Positions 51,996-61,021 of a stretch of DNA of 64,000 nt are shown one piece after another; position 1 is the stretch's first letter, and each line of letters opens with the position of its first letter. The notes under the pieces were generated by a model. That model made no database searches. It had not been told where the DNA came from and saw nothing but the letters and a program-made list of their open reading frames with translations. The translations under genes were made by a program, and so were the position numbers. This stretch comes from Propionicimonas paludicola. Its GTDB lineage: Bacteria; Actinomycetota; Actinomycetes; Propionibacteriales; Propionibacteriaceae. The DNA is taken from contig NZ_PDJC01000001.1 of assembly GCF_002563675.1 (NCBI RefSeq), forward strand, positions 744,001 through 808,000, read 5' to 3'.

Positions 51996-53369
51996 TTACT
52001 TCTGGTTCAGCATCGGGGTCAGGATCGCGTCGTACTCGGCCGCGAGCGCTGCCACGTCGCCACCGTCGGCGATCTTGGCGAAGAACTCCTCGAGCTTGCC
52101 CGAGGCCTCCACGCCGGCCCAGCCCGGAGCGGCCGGGGTCAGCTTGGAGTTGGACGCCGACTCGATCAGCGCCTTGGCGAACTCGTCGTCGCCCAGGCTG
52201 GAGGTGTAGTCGGAGTTGGCCGGACCCAGGCCGTTCTTGCCCAGCATCTGCTGGTATTCGGGGGAGAAGATGATCTTCAGCAGCTCACGGGAGCCTTCCT
52301 GATTCTTCGACGCGGCCGAGATACCGATGTTGGAGCCGCCGGCGAACACCGGAGCCGGCTTGCCGTCGTTGCCCGGCAGGGCGAAGACGCCGAACTTGTC
52401 GGGGTTCCAGTTGCGCACTTCCTTGCCGTCCTTCTTGGCCAGGTCGCCGATCGACCAGTGCGCCCAACCCGGCGCCATGATGGTGGCTGCGGCCAGGCTG
52501 GTCTTGGCGGTCACCTTGTTCGGGTCCTTGGCGTCGTCCTTGACCACGTCGGAATCGTTGATGTACAGCCACGGAGACTGATCCTTGGCGGTCTTCGGGG
52601 CGCGGGAGGCGTCCTTCTGGATCTCCTGAAGCTGGGTCAAGCCCTTGATCGAGTTCGGGTCGGACAGCGTGGACATCCACGAACCGTTCTCGAACTTGGC
52701 CAGATCGCCGCCATTGGCGAAGATCCACGAGATGCCGTTGCGCCAGTCCTGGCCGCCGATGAAGAAGCCGGAGAAGTCCTTGATGTTCTTCGGGTTCTTG
52801 GCGGCGATGGTCTTCACCGCTGCGTTGAACTCGTCGAGGGTCTTGGGCACCTCGACGCCGGCCGCCTTGTAGATGTCCTTGCGGTAGAACATGTAGCGGG
52901 AGCCGAAGTAGTAGGGCAGCGTGTAGTTCTTGCCGTCCACCTTGCCGACCTCGACGAAGGACTGCAGCAGCTTGTCACCGCCGAGTTCGGAGTACAGGTC
53001 GGAGACATCGGAGAACGCGCCCACGTTGGTGAAGGTCGGCGACTGAGTGTTCCCGACCTCGACCACGTCCGGGGTGTTGTTGGCATCCGGCAGGGCTGCA
53101 GTGAGCTTGGTGACCAAGTCACCCCACGACTGCTCCTCGATGGTCAAGGTGCCGCCGGTCTTTGCCTTGTAGGTGTCCTTGAGGTAGGTACGCAGGGCGT
53201 CGGGAGTATCCCCGCCGGCGAGCCACAAGGTGATGTTCTGGCTCGCTGCCGAGCTGGCCGGTGCCGCCGGGCTGCTGGCCGGGCTGGTGGCAGCGCCGCC
53301 ACTAGCGCAGCCGGTCAGCGCGACCGTGGCGGCGGTAGCCGCTGCGATCGCAGTGAACAACTTCTTCAT
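51996..53369 (-). CDS. CUT1 sugar-binding lipoprotein
   Basis: Extracellular type II binding protein of 457 residues. Signal peptide MKKLFTAIAAATAATVALTG with lipobox Cys about 21, then NITLWLAGGDTPDALRTYL and PDVVEVGNTQSPTF, typical of family 1 oligosaccharide-binding proteins. AAAGGAA lies before the ATG. The neighbouring NagZ-type hydrolase and ROK kinase suggest an N,N'-diacetylchitobiose, GlcNAc or MurNAc-containing ligand; this is inference. Confidence 0.91.
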   Translation of the reverse strand: MKKLFTAIAAATAATVALTGCASGGAATSPASSPAAPASSAASQNITLWLAGGDTPDALRTYLKDTYKAKTGGTLTIEEQSWGDLVTKLTAALPDANNTPDVVEVGNTQSPTFTNVGAFSDVSDLYSELGGDKLLQSFVEVGKVDGKNYTLPYYFGSRYMFYRKDIYKAAGVEVPKTLDEFNAAVKTIAAKNPKNIKDFSGFFIGGQDWRNGISWIFANGGDLAKFENGSWMSTLSDPNSIKGLTQLQEIQKDASRAPKTAKDQSPWLYINDSDVVKDDAKDPNKVTAKTSLAAATIMAPGWAHWSIGDLAKKDGKEVRNWNPDKFGVFALPGNDGKPAPVFAGGSNIGISAASKNQEGSRELLKIIFSPEYQQMLGKNGLGPANSDYTSSLGDDEFAKALIESASNSKLTPAAPGWAGVEASGKLEEFFAKIADGGDVAALAAEYDAILTPMLNQK

Positions 53370-53419
53370 CGGTATTCCTTTCGGGTTTCTGCGGAGACGG
53401 ACGTACTGCTCGAGGAGGA

Positions 53420-54526
53420 TCAGGCCACCCCGAGTTCGGACAAAAGGACCAAAGCCACGGCGCCCATCAACACGGCGTCGGAGCCCAACGAACTGACCTT
53501 CAGATCAAGGTCGGGACGGAAGTCGGATTGGGTGCGGTGAGCGACGGTCTCGCGGGTGGCGGCCACCAGCGGGCCGTCGATCAGGGCGGACGGCCCACCG
53601 ACGACCACATGCGCCAGACCGAGCATTCCCACCACCGGGGCGAGCGCGGCACCCAGCCGGGTTCCGGCTTCGGCCAGCACATGATCGCGGCGTTCCGGTT
53701 CGGCCTCGACGCGGGCGGTCAAGGCGGGCACCGAGATCCAGGTCTCCAGGCATCCGACCTTGCCACAGGGGCAATCGGCACCGTCCTCGTCGATCACCAC
53801 GTGGCCGATCTCACCGGCATCGCTGGCCGCGCCGCTGACCAGTTGGCCGCCGACCAGGACGCCGGCGCCGACGCCGCGAGACAGGTGAACCCGGATCAGG
53901 TCGTCGGCCCCGCCGGCGAAACGGCGTTCGGCCAGGACGGCCACGTTGGCATCGTTCTGGACCCGCACCGGGATGCCCAGTTCGGCGGCGAGAAGATCCT
54001 GCAGGCCAAGGTCGCGCCAGCGCAGGTTCGGAGCACGCAGTACTCGTCCCTCGGAGTCGACGGTGCCGGGGGTGCCCACGCCCAGCCCGAGCACCGGGCG
54101 GGTGGCGGCCGACAGCAGATCCTTGGCCAGGCCGCGGGCCGCGGCGAGGGCCTCGGCACCAACGGCGCCATCGAGGCGCCGATCGATCCGGGACACCAGC
54201 GTGCCGCCGAGGGTGAAGATCGCACCCCGGAGTTGGTCCTTGGCCGACAGGTCGATGGCCAGGATGTCGCGGGAACCCGGATCGAAAGTGAGCAGTGTGC
54301 TCGGCTTGCCCGGACGGGCGTCGGCACTGGTGCCGACCTCGTGGACGAGCCCGCTGGCCATCAGCTCAGCGACGAGATCGGAGACGGTGACCTTGGTCAG
54401 CCCGGTGCTGCGAGCCAGGTCGGCGCGGGAGAGTGCAGGGCCGTCGTAGATGTCCTGAAGAACGAGTGCCAGGTTGCTCCGGCGGGTGTCCTCAGGGCGA
54501 AGGCTGCGTCGGCTCGGTTGCTGCAT
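53420..54526 (-). CDS. ROK-family transcriptional repressor
   Basis: A 368-residue regulator: N-terminal winged helix (SRADLARSTGLTKVTVSDLVAELMASGLV at about 33-61, quoted in part) and a C-terminal ROK sugar-binding domain with GEIGHVVIDEDGADCPCGKVGC zinc motif region. The phosphate loop of kinases is replaced (ILAIDLSAKDQLRG), as expected for a repressor. It heads the operon that encodes the CUT1 transporter, GH3 and ROK kinase, and its start codon lies in a 43-bp palindrome, indicating autoregulation with sugar as inducer. Confidence 0.9.
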   Translation of the reverse strand: MQQPSRRSLRPEDTRRSNLALVLQDIYDGPALSRADLARSTGLTKVTVSDLVAELMASGLVHEVGTSADARPGKPSTLLTFDPGSRDILAIDLSAKDQLRGAIFTLGGTLVSRIDRRLDGAVGAEALAAARGLAKDLLSAATRPVLGLGVGTPGTVDSEGRVLRAPNLRWRDLGLQDLLAAELGIPVRVQNDANVAVLAERRFAGGADDLIRVHLSRGVGAGVLVGGQLVSGAASDAGEIGHVVIDEDGADCPCGKVGCLETWISVPALTARVEAEPERRDHVLAEAGTRLGAALAPVVGMLGLAHVVVGGPSALIDGPLVAATRETVAHRTQSDFRPDLDLKVSSLGSDAVLMGAVALVLLSELGVA

Positions 54527-54561
54527 GTTGGTTAGTAAAGCTTACTAACGAACATGCAGCA
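54519..54561. promoter_or_regulatory. 43-bp palindrome over the ROK repressor start, probable operator
   Basis: TGCTGCATGTT and AACATGCAGCA (11-bp arms) flank GTTAGT-N7-ACTAAC, broken only by one G/G pair and the AAAGCTT centre. The start codon (54526-54524) is inside one arm. Confidence 0.85.
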
Positions 54562-54605
54562 AGAGTCTTCTCCCTGCCGTTATCCAAACGTCACCTTCGG
54601 TCGGC

Positions 54606-55376
54606 TCAGCCGAGCGAGCTGCCCAGCATCACGGCGAGGGCGATCCCCAAAATGACCGGGCCGAGGACCGCCAGGATGATGGCAGCGATTCCCCAGCCAC
54701 GTCCGGCCTTCTTGACCACGGCGACGATCCCGGTGACCAGACCGCCGATGCCGATCAGTGAGGCCAGGTTGGTCCAGACCCCCACCATCGGGCTCCGATC
54801 GAGGATGGCCTGGGTGATGGCGTTCTGGTCAGGCTTGATGCCGGTGCGAGCAGCCTGCACGAAGAGGTCCTGCATGATCGGTAGCAGCGGCAGCATCGCA
54901 ATGAACGAGACAACGATCGCGATCACTGGCAGCGCGAAGGCGATCATGCCGAGCATCGGGCTCTTCGGCTGCGGCGTTGCCGGGTAGGTCGCTGGGTAGG
55001 CGGGCTGGCCGTAGGGGTTGGGCTGACCGTAGCGGTTCTGCTGGCCGTACGGGTTGGGCTGACCGTAGGGGTTCTGCTGGCCGTACGGGTTGGGTTGACC
55101 GTAGGCGGCGGGCTGGCCATAGCCATTCGCCTGCCCGTAACCGGCTGGCGGCACGTACTGGCCCGGCTGTGGGTACGGCGTCTGCGCCGGGTAGGGGTTC
55201 GCTTGCGGATAGGCGCCCGGCTGGCCATAGGCGGCCTGTCCCCAGGACGGCTGCGAGGTGGGCGCCGGGCTGCTCGGCGCGGGAGTGGACGGCGGTGCGC
55301 TGGGGTACTCGCCCTGCGGTGCCGGTGTGCCGGAACTCGGCTGGTCGGGCGCGTCGGACGGCTGATCAGGTGCCAT
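54606..55376 (-). CDS. Membrane protein with Tyr/Gln/Asn/Pro-rich repeat region
   Basis: A 256-residue protein of unknown function. Residues 1-138 are Pro, Gln, Ser and Tyr rich and include six hexapeptide copies YGQ(P/Q)(N/A)(P/R/Y) at 92-127; the rest has three to four hydrophobic segments (about 141-165, 194-218, 226-252). This plan (low-complexity cytoplasmic tail before DUF4190-like helices) is common in actinobacteria. TAGGCT lies 6 nt before the ATG, so it is probably leaderless. Confidence 0.75.
   Translation of the reverse strand: MAPDQPSDAPDQPSSGTPAPQGEYPSAPPSTPAPSSPAPTSQPSWGQAAYGQPGAYPQANPYPAQTPYPQPGQYVPPAGYGQANGYGQPAAYGQPNPYGQQNPYGQPNPYGQQNRYGQPNPYGQPAYPATYPATPQPKSPMLGMIAFALPVIAIVVSFIAMLPLLPIMQDLFVQAARTGIKPDQNAITQAILDRSPMVGVWTNLASLIGIGGLVTGIVAVVKKAGRGWGIAAIILAVLGPVILGIALAVMLGSSLG
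54996..55103. repeat. Tandem 18/36-bp repeat inside the membrane protein gene
   Basis: Six 18-nt units (three 36-nt pairs) encoding YGQxNx hexapeptides. Units differ by a few bases; the array could vary in length between strains. Confidence 0.75.
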
Positions 55377-55382
55377 GTACAG

Positions 55383-55388
55383 AGCCTA
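55383..55388 (-). promoter_or_regulatory. -10 box TAGGCT of the repeat membrane protein, leaderless type
   Basis: TAGGCT on the minus strand 6 nt before the ATG at 55376. Confidence 0.5.
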
Positions 55389-55456
55389 ACGGAGTCGCCG
55401 TGCTGCGCAGAGCAATCGGTAATGTGGCTGCGATGCGGTGGTTGGGCGGCGGATGC

Positions 55457-55462
55457 CAAGAT
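55457..55462 (+). promoter_or_regulatory. -10 box CAAGAT of dgt, leaderless type
   Basis: CAAGAT ends 6 nt before the ATG at 55469; no ribosome-binding site. Confidence 0.4.
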
Positions 55463-55468
55463 GGACGC

Positions 55469-56599
55469 ATGGCCTCTCCTGAGCTGCAAGCCCGCACCGT
55501 GGCCTGGGCCCAGACCATGGCCGGACATCCGGGCGAAGGCCTGGTGAGGGCGCATGCCGATCCTGGGGCACGGTTGCCGGAACGTCCGCCGGTCTGGCGT
55601 GAACAGCGAGAGGCGTGGGAGGCCGAGCACCTGCGGCCCGGAGCCACCCTCGCCCTCGGCGCCGGCGATCGCGCCGACCCGGAGGAACCCGACCAGGAGC
55701 GCACCTGCTTCGAGCGGGACCGGGACCGGATCGTCCACTCGACCGCCTTCCGCCGGCTGGCCGGCAAGACCCAGGTCGTGGTCTTCCCGACCGACCATCA
55801 GCGGACCCGGCTCACCCACGCCCTCGAGGTCGCCCAGGTGGCTGCCTCGATCGCCCGCGGGGTCGGCGTGAACGTGGCGCTGACCGAGGCCATCGCATTG
55901 GGCCATGACTGTGGGCACGGACCTGGCGGACATGCTTCTGAAGAGGCCTTCGACGCCTTCCTGCCCGAGGGTTACGACCATGGCCCCTGGGGCGCGGATG
56001 TGGTGCTGACCGGCCTGAACCTGTGCAGCCAGACCCTGGACGGAATCCGGAATCACTCCTGGTCGCGGCCCACTCCGCTGTCCGTGGAGGGCGAGATCGT
56101 CAGCTGGGCCGACCGGATCGCCTACTGTGCCCACGATCTCGAGGACGCCGCCTCGGCCGGCATCGTCGACCTGGCCGATCTGCCCGAGCAGATCAGTGCG
56201 GTCTGTGGCCGGACCCGTCGCGAGCAGCTCGGCACCTTCGTCCGGGCGGTGATCTCGACCATCGCCGAGACCGGTGAGGTCGGCATGCGGGCCGCGCAGG
56301 CCGACGCGCTGGCCGCGCTGCGCGCATTCAACTACCAGCAGATCTACACCCGCCCCGACTCGGTCGCCCAGGCCCGAGCGGTGATCGATGTGCTGCACTC
56401 GCTGGTGGAGTATTTCGCCGAACAGCCCGCGCAGCTGCCGGCTGACTTCGCCCCGGCCGACCGGCAACCCGAGACCGTGGTCCGAGCGGCGGTCAGCTAT
56501 GTGGCAGGAATGACCGATCGGTTCGCCTTCAGCATGGCCGCCGAGCGGCTCGGCTGGGCCTCCGAGCGGCTGCCCCGCGGGATCGGGCGCGGCGCATGA
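55469..56599 (+). CDS. dgt: dNTP triphosphohydrolase (deoxyguanosinetriphosphate triphosphohydrolase-like)
   Basis: HD-domain enzyme splitting dNTPs to deoxynucleoside and triphosphate. The 376-residue protein has FRRLAGKTQVV, TRLTHALEVAQVA, the metal motif GHDCGHGPGGHASEEAF near 146-162, WADRIAYCAHDLEDA and a C-terminal AAVSYVAGMTDRFA. The ATG at 55469 gives the family length; the ORF upstream to 54977 is antisense to another gene. The dgt-dnaG order is common in actinobacteria. Confidence 0.93.
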   Translation: MASPELQARTVAWAQTMAGHPGEGLVRAHADPGARLPERPPVWREQREAWEAEHLRPGATLALGAGDRADPEEPDQERTCFERDRDRIVHSTAFRRLAGKTQVVVFPTDHQRTRLTHALEVAQVAASIARGVGVNVALTEAIALGHDCGHGPGGHASEEAFDAFLPEGYDHGPWGADVVLTGLNLCSQTLDGIRNHSWSRPTPLSVEGEIVSWADRIAYCAHDLEDAASAGIVDLADLPEQISAVCGRTRREQLGTFVRAVISTIAETGEVGMRAAQADALAALRAFNYQQIYTRPDSVAQARAVIDVLHSLVEYFAEQPAQLPADFAPADRQPETVVRAAVSYVAGMTDRFAFSMAAERLGWASERLPRGIGRGA

Positions 56600-56636
56600 G
56601 CTGCCCGGCCTCGACCCATCCGTCCGTGCTTCGGCC

Positions 56637-56642
56637 TAGACT
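56637..56642 (+). promoter_or_regulatory. -10 box TAGACT of dnaG, leaderless type
   Basis: TAGACT ends 6 nt before the GTG at 56649; no ribosome-binding site. Confidence 0.5.
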
Positions 56643-56648
56643 TCGCCC

Positions 56649-58499
56649 GTGGCCGGCCTGATCAACGAGGAAGACCTCGCGACAGTTCGCGAGCGTTCCC
56701 GGATCGAGGACGTCGTGTCCAGCTACGTCACGCTGCGTCGGGCCGGAGCCGGATCGCTGACCGGGCTGTGTCCGTTCCACGAGGAGAAGACCCCCTCCTT
56801 TCACGTGAACCCGGCTCGGGGCTTCTACCACTGCTTCGGCTGCGGTGAGGGCGGCGACGTGATCGCCTTCGTCCAGAAGATCAACAACGTCGGCTTCACC
56901 GAGGCCGTGGAGTTCTTGGCCGACCGGGTCGGCGTCCAGCTGCGCTACGCCGACGGCGGCGGCAACCGGCCAGAGCCGGGGCTACGGCTGCGGGTCCTGG
57001 AAGCGAACCGGGCTGCGGCTGAGTACTTCGTCGAGCAGCTGAGCGCGGCCGACGGCCTCCCGGGGCGCCGCTTCCTGGACGGTCGCGGCTTCGACAAGGC
57101 CGCCGCCGAGCAGTTCGGGATCGGCTATGCCCCCCTCGGTGGACGCGACCTGAACGCCCATCTGAAGGGACGCGGCTTCACCGAGGCCGAACTGGTCAAG
57201 GCGGGCCTGATCCGCGAGGCCGGCTGGGATTTCTTCCAAGGCCGCGTGCTGTGGCCGATCCGTGATGCCGGTGGTTCGGTGCTGGGCTTCGGTGCCCGCA
57301 AGATCTTCGATGACGACCGGATGCCGGCCAAGTATCTGAATACCCCCGAGACCATCGTCTACAAGAAGTCCAACGTGCTCTACGGGCTGGATCTGGCCCG
57401 GGTGAACATCGCCAAGAAGCGCCAGGCAGTGATCGTCGAGGGCTACACCGATGTGATGGCATGTCACCTGTCAGGGGTGGACACCGCGGTCGCGTCCTGT
57501 GGCACGGCCTTCGGCGACGATCACGCCAAGCTCCTGCAACGGCTGCTCGGGACCGGGGACGTCTCCGGCGGCGAAGTTGTCTTCACCTTCGACGGCGACG
57601 CGGCCGGTCAGGCTGCGGCGCTGAAGGTGTTCAAGGGTGACCAGAACTTCCTGGCGCAGACCTATGTGGCAGTCGAGCCTTCCGGGCTCGACCCGTGCGA
57701 TCTGCGGATGCAGCAGGGCGATGCTGCGCTCCGGGAGCTGGTCGGCCGCCGGGTGCCGCTGTACCAGTTCGTGATGCGCAACATCCTCGAGGGCTACGAC
57801 CTGGAGCGGGTGGACGGCCGGCTGGGTGCGCTGCGGGCGGCGGCGCCGCTGGTCAGCAGTGTCCGGGACGAGAGCCTGGTGCTCGGCTACGTCCGAGAGC
57901 TATCCAAATGGCTCGGCATGGATCCCGATGAGGTTCGTCGTGAGGTGAAGTTGACTGTCTCGCGTCGTCCACGCCCGGCGGCTGTGCGTCCGGAGCAGGA
58001 GGAGGCGCTGATCCCCGAGCCGGCACCGGGCCTGCCGGTGCCCGACCCCCGAGATCGGCGGCTGGAAGCGGAGCGGGGCACCTTGCGCCTGATCGTTCGT
58101 GCCCCCGAAGTCTTCCCTGCCGATTGGAACGGCTTGGTCGCCGACGACTTCAGCCACCCGACCTACCGGGCGCTGTTCGAAGCGGTGCTGGCGGCGGCCG
58201 ACGGCCCCGAGCAGTGGACGGCGCGGATCGTGGCGGCTCGGCCCGACCCGGTCCTCGAGCAGCTGATCGTGACCCTGGCTGTCGAGCCAGTGTTGCGGGA
58301 ACCGACCGAGGCCTATGCGCGCGAGTACGCCGCCCGGCTGCGGCTGCAGCTGCTGTCGGCCCGGATCGCCGAGCTGAAGTCACGGCTGCAGCGCACCAAC
58401 CCGCTGGACGACCAGGTCGCCTACAACAAGATGTTCGCCACCCTGGTCGGCATGGAGAGCCAGCGCAGGGACCTGCTCGCCGAGGCCACCGCGACCTGA
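56649..58499 (+). CDS. dnaG: DNA primase
   Basis: Synthesises RNA primers for replication. The 616-residue protein has the CHC2 zinc finger (C41, H44, C62, C65 in CPFHEEK and YHCFGCGEGG), the primase core with LGFGARKIFDDDRMPAKYLN, TOPRIM motifs VIVEGYTDVMAC and FTFDGDAAGQAA, and a C-terminal DnaB-interacting helical region. GTG start with a leaderless-type -10. A sigma-like gene follows 108 bp downstream, recalling dnaG-rpoD adjacency. Confidence 0.95.
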   Translation: MAGLINEEDLATVRERSRIEDVVSSYVTLRRAGAGSLTGLCPFHEEKTPSFHVNPARGFYHCFGCGEGGDVIAFVQKINNVGFTEAVEFLADRVGVQLRYADGGGNRPEPGLRLRVLEANRAAAEYFVEQLSAADGLPGRRFLDGRGFDKAAAEQFGIGYAPLGGRDLNAHLKGRGFTEAELVKAGLIREAGWDFFQGRVLWPIRDAGGSVLGFGARKIFDDDRMPAKYLNTPETIVYKKSNVLYGLDLARVNIAKKRQAVIVEGYTDVMACHLSGVDTAVASCGTAFGDDHAKLLQRLLGTGDVSGGEVVFTFDGDAAGQAAALKVFKGDQNFLAQTYVAVEPSGLDPCDLRMQQGDAALRELVGRRVPLYQFVMRNILEGYDLERVDGRLGALRAAAPLVSSVRDESLVLGYVRELSKWLGMDPDEVRREVKLTVSRRPRPAAVRPEQEEALIPEPAPGLPVPDPRDRRLEAERGTLRLIVRAPEVFPADWNGLVADDFSHPTYRALFEAVLAAADGPEQWTARIVAARPDPVLEQLIVTLAVEPVLREPTEAYAREYAARLRLQLLSARIAELKSRLQRTNPLDDQVAYNKMFATLVGMESQRRDLLAEATAT

Positions 58500-58594
58500 C
58501 CGACGCTTCGCGGCTTGTCCACACAAGTCGGTGTTGTCCGATTGTTGCTGCACCGACCCGGACCGCGGCTGTTTCGCTGCTGGTCGCGGGTGGC

Positions 58595-58600
58595 CAGAGT
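58595..58600 (+). promoter_or_regulatory. -10 box CAGAGT of the sigma-like gene, leaderless type
   Basis: CAGAGT lies 7 nt before the ATG at 58608; no ribosome-binding site. Confidence 0.35.
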
Positions 58601-58607
58601 GTGCCGC

Positions 58608-59456
58608 ATGCGACGAGATCAGGCACTGCCACCCCTCACCGAGAGCGAAGAGCGACGACTGGCCCGACACGTCGAAGCCGGGGTCCTGGCCGGCCATCTG
58701 CTGGAGTCGGGGGAGCGGCCGATGCCGGCCACCGAGGCGGAACTGGCCGAGTTGGTCCGGGCCGGACGGGCGGCCGGAGACCACTTGCTGCTGTCGAACC
58801 TGCGGCTGGTGCAGAAGCTGGCCGGGCAGGAGGCGCGCCGCTCCGGCCTGCCGCTGGATGATCTGTTCCAGGAGGGCTGCCTGGCCCTGGCCGGAGCCTT
58901 GCAGCGATTCGATCCCGACCGCGGCCGGTTCACCAGCTATGCGGCCGGACGGATCGGGCGGCATCTGTCTGCGCTGGCCGCCGCCCGGTTGGGTGCGCTC
59001 GGACTCCCGGTCTCGGAGGCGCTGGCGCTGCGCAAGCTCAGAGGCCTGCTCGCTCAGCGTGCCCAGGAGCGCGCCGGGACGGTTCGGGCGGCCGACGTGG
59101 CCGAACTGATCGGCTGCGACCTCCTGCAGGCGGAGCGGCTCCTGCGACATCGGTCACCTCTGGAGCTGGTCAGCCCCGATGCACATCCGGCAATCGCAGC
59201 GGACGGGGCCGACCCCGATCGACGCATCCTGGACGAGCAACTGCGCCGGGAGGTGAGTCGGCTCGGACCGGAACTGGCTCTGGTGATCCGGCTGCGGTTC
59301 GGGATCGGCTGCCCTGAGCCGATGGAGCTGGGGGAGATCGCCGAGCAGCTCGAGGTCAGCCTGAGCACGGCCCGCCGACGCGAGCTGCAGGCATTGGAAC
59401 TGCTCCGCCAGCGCCTGCTCGTCCATGGGTTCAGTCTGGAGGTGTTGGCCGGCTGA
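58608..59456 (+). CDS. Divergent sigma-70 family protein
   Basis: A 282-residue protein. Region 2 is clear at about 63-120 (SNLRLVQKLAGQEA, LPLDDLFQEGCLALAGALQRFDPDRGRFTSYAA in pieces), region 4 at about 215-272 (LALVIRLRFGIG, LGEIAEQLEVSLSTARRRELQAL). Where housekeeping sigma factors read TYATWWIRQA, this one has SYAAGRIGRH (W-W replaced by G114-R115), and no clear 2.4 or 1.2 is seen. It may recognise unusual promoters or act without normal melting. Located next to dnaG and probably leaderless. Confidence 0.8.
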   Translation: MRRDQALPPLTESEERRLARHVEAGVLAGHLLESGERPMPATEAELAELVRAGRAAGDHLLLSNLRLVQKLAGQEARRSGLPLDDLFQEGCLALAGALQRFDPDRGRFTSYAAGRIGRHLSALAAARLGALGLPVSEALALRKLRGLLAQRAQERAGTVRAADVAELIGCDLLQAERLLRHRSPLELVSPDAHPAIAADGADPDRRILDEQLRREVSRLGPELALVIRLRFGIGCPEPMELGEIAEQLEVSLSTARRRELQALELLRQRLLVHGFSLEVLAG

Positions 59457-59461
59457 GCCGC

Positions 59462-61021
59462 TCAGTAGACCGGCGCCAGCTTGGCCAGCAGCTTCTCGGG
59501 GTCGGCGTTCAGGCGTCGTCCGGCCGCCCGGATCAACCGGGCGCTGAGCGCAGCGGTCAGGGCGAGAACCACCAAGCCGGTGAGTTCGGCGGGCAGCCGC
59601 AACGACAACAGCCACCAGATGGTGCCACCGATGCCGATCAGCGCGAAGAAGCCCATGAACCAGGCCATCACCTTGAGGAAGGCCCCTTGCCGGTTCCCGA
59701 TCCGCGACTGATCGCTGGCGTTCAGCACGCTCGACAACGCGCCGACCCCGACCCCACCGACGACGACCGACAGGCCGGCCAGCACGCCGGGCAGTGGATC
59801 CTCGGAGAAGCCGCCCAGTCCCCACGCCAGCACGGTGAACCCGCACACCAACGGAACCAGGAAGGCCAGCGGGGCCAACGCCTTGCCGATGAGCACTCGG
59901 CTCAGCTTGGCCCCGGAGCCGACCAGATAGCCGAAGCCAGGACCGTCGTAGGCGAAGATGTTGAAGCTGGTCGAGATCACCGACATGGCAGCGAAGGCGG
60001 CCGACTGCCAGATCAGGCCGCGAGTGGCGAAGCTGGAGTGAGCGACGAACACGCCGATTACCGGCGGAATGATCAAGGTTTGGAGCGCGCGCGGCGAGCG
60101 GAAGAAGAAGTAGCGCAACTGCTGCGCGGCTGCTGCCTGAGCCGGGCTGGATGCCAGGCTGCGCAGGAGCCACGGGATCAACGGCAGCTCGGTGGGGGCG
60201 ACCCCTGGCTTGGCCGAGGTCCATCGGCCACGGTCGGTGCCGGCGACCCGGTTGCGCAGAATCAGCGCCCAACCGATCAGGTTCAGCGCGATGGCGAGGA
60301 TCACCCAGCTCAGCCGGATCCAGTAGTCAGCCCAGTTGCCGTCGCGCGCGTCCAGGATGGCGCTGGCCGCGGCGCCCGGGGGCAGCCACGATGCCACCGC
60401 TCCGAGCGGGCCGGTCAGCTGCTCGCTGAGGGTCTCGACCGCGCTCTGTGCGCTTTGGGCCAGCGCGTAGAGGCCGACCACCAGCAGGGCAGCGCCGATC
60501 GCGGTGGCGTCCCGTCCCCGGCGAGAGCGCAGTGCTCCGGCCAGCAGGGCCTGAACAGTGCGGGAGGCGGCCACGCACAGCAGCGTGTAGGCCAGCGCGA
60601 CCCCGACGCTGGCCAGCCGAGCGGTGGCGGACGTCCCGATGGCCAAGGCGCCGCCGATGGAGAACAGAAGTGTGAACAGCACTGTCGGGGCGATCAGCGC
60701 TCCGGCCAGGAGGCCGATGACCTGTTGGCCCGCGGTCAGCGGGAACTGCTCGAGTCGGGCGGGATCCACCACGCCGTCGGCCAGCGACGGCTCGACCAGC
60801 GGTCCGACCGCCCAGGGCAGGGAGATCGCCACGAAAGCCCCGATCAGCAGCGAGTCGCCGATCCCGCGGCCGGTCACCAGAGCCGCCGACAGGGTCGCGG
60901 TGATCAGTCCGGCGACCACCGCGACCGCCCAGGAGGCCGCGAAGTACCACTGGGCGCCGATCCGTCGACCGCGAACGCGGGAGGCGATGGTGAGTCTCAG
61001 TCGGGCGAGGACGAGAGCCAC
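59462..61021 (-). CDS. ABC transporter permease (export type)
   Basis: A 519-residue membrane protein with about twelve hydrophobic segments and no binding-protein or EAA features, so it is likely an ABC-2-like exporter channel partnered by the overlapping ATPase gene. The substrate is unknown. GTG start at 61021 lies within the last codons of the ATPase (25-nt overlap), with GGAGGG about 13 nt upstream. Convergent with the sigma-like gene. Confidence 0.8.
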   Translation of the reverse strand: MALVLARLRLTIASRVRGRRIGAQWYFAASWAVAVVAGLITATLSAALVTGRGIGDSLLIGAFVAISLPWAVGPLVEPSLADGVVDPARLEQFPLTAGQQVIGLLAGALIAPTVLFTLLFSIGGALAIGTSATARLASVGVALAYTLLCVAASRTVQALLAGALRSRRGRDATAIGAALLVVGLYALAQSAQSAVETLSEQLTGPLGAVASWLPPGAAASAILDARDGNWADYWIRLSWVILAIALNLIGWALILRNRVAGTDRGRWTSAKPGVAPTELPLIPWLLRSLASSPAQAAAAQQLRYFFFRSPRALQTLIIPPVIGVFVAHSSFATRGLIWQSAAFAAMSVISTSFNIFAYDGPGFGYLVGSGAKLSRVLIGKALAPLAFLVPLVCGFTVLAWGLGGFSEDPLPGVLAGLSVVVGGVGVGALSSVLNASDQSRIGNRQGAFLKVMAWFMGFFALIGIGGTIWWLLSLRLPAELTGLVVLALTAALSARLIRAAGRRLNADPEKLLAKLAPVY

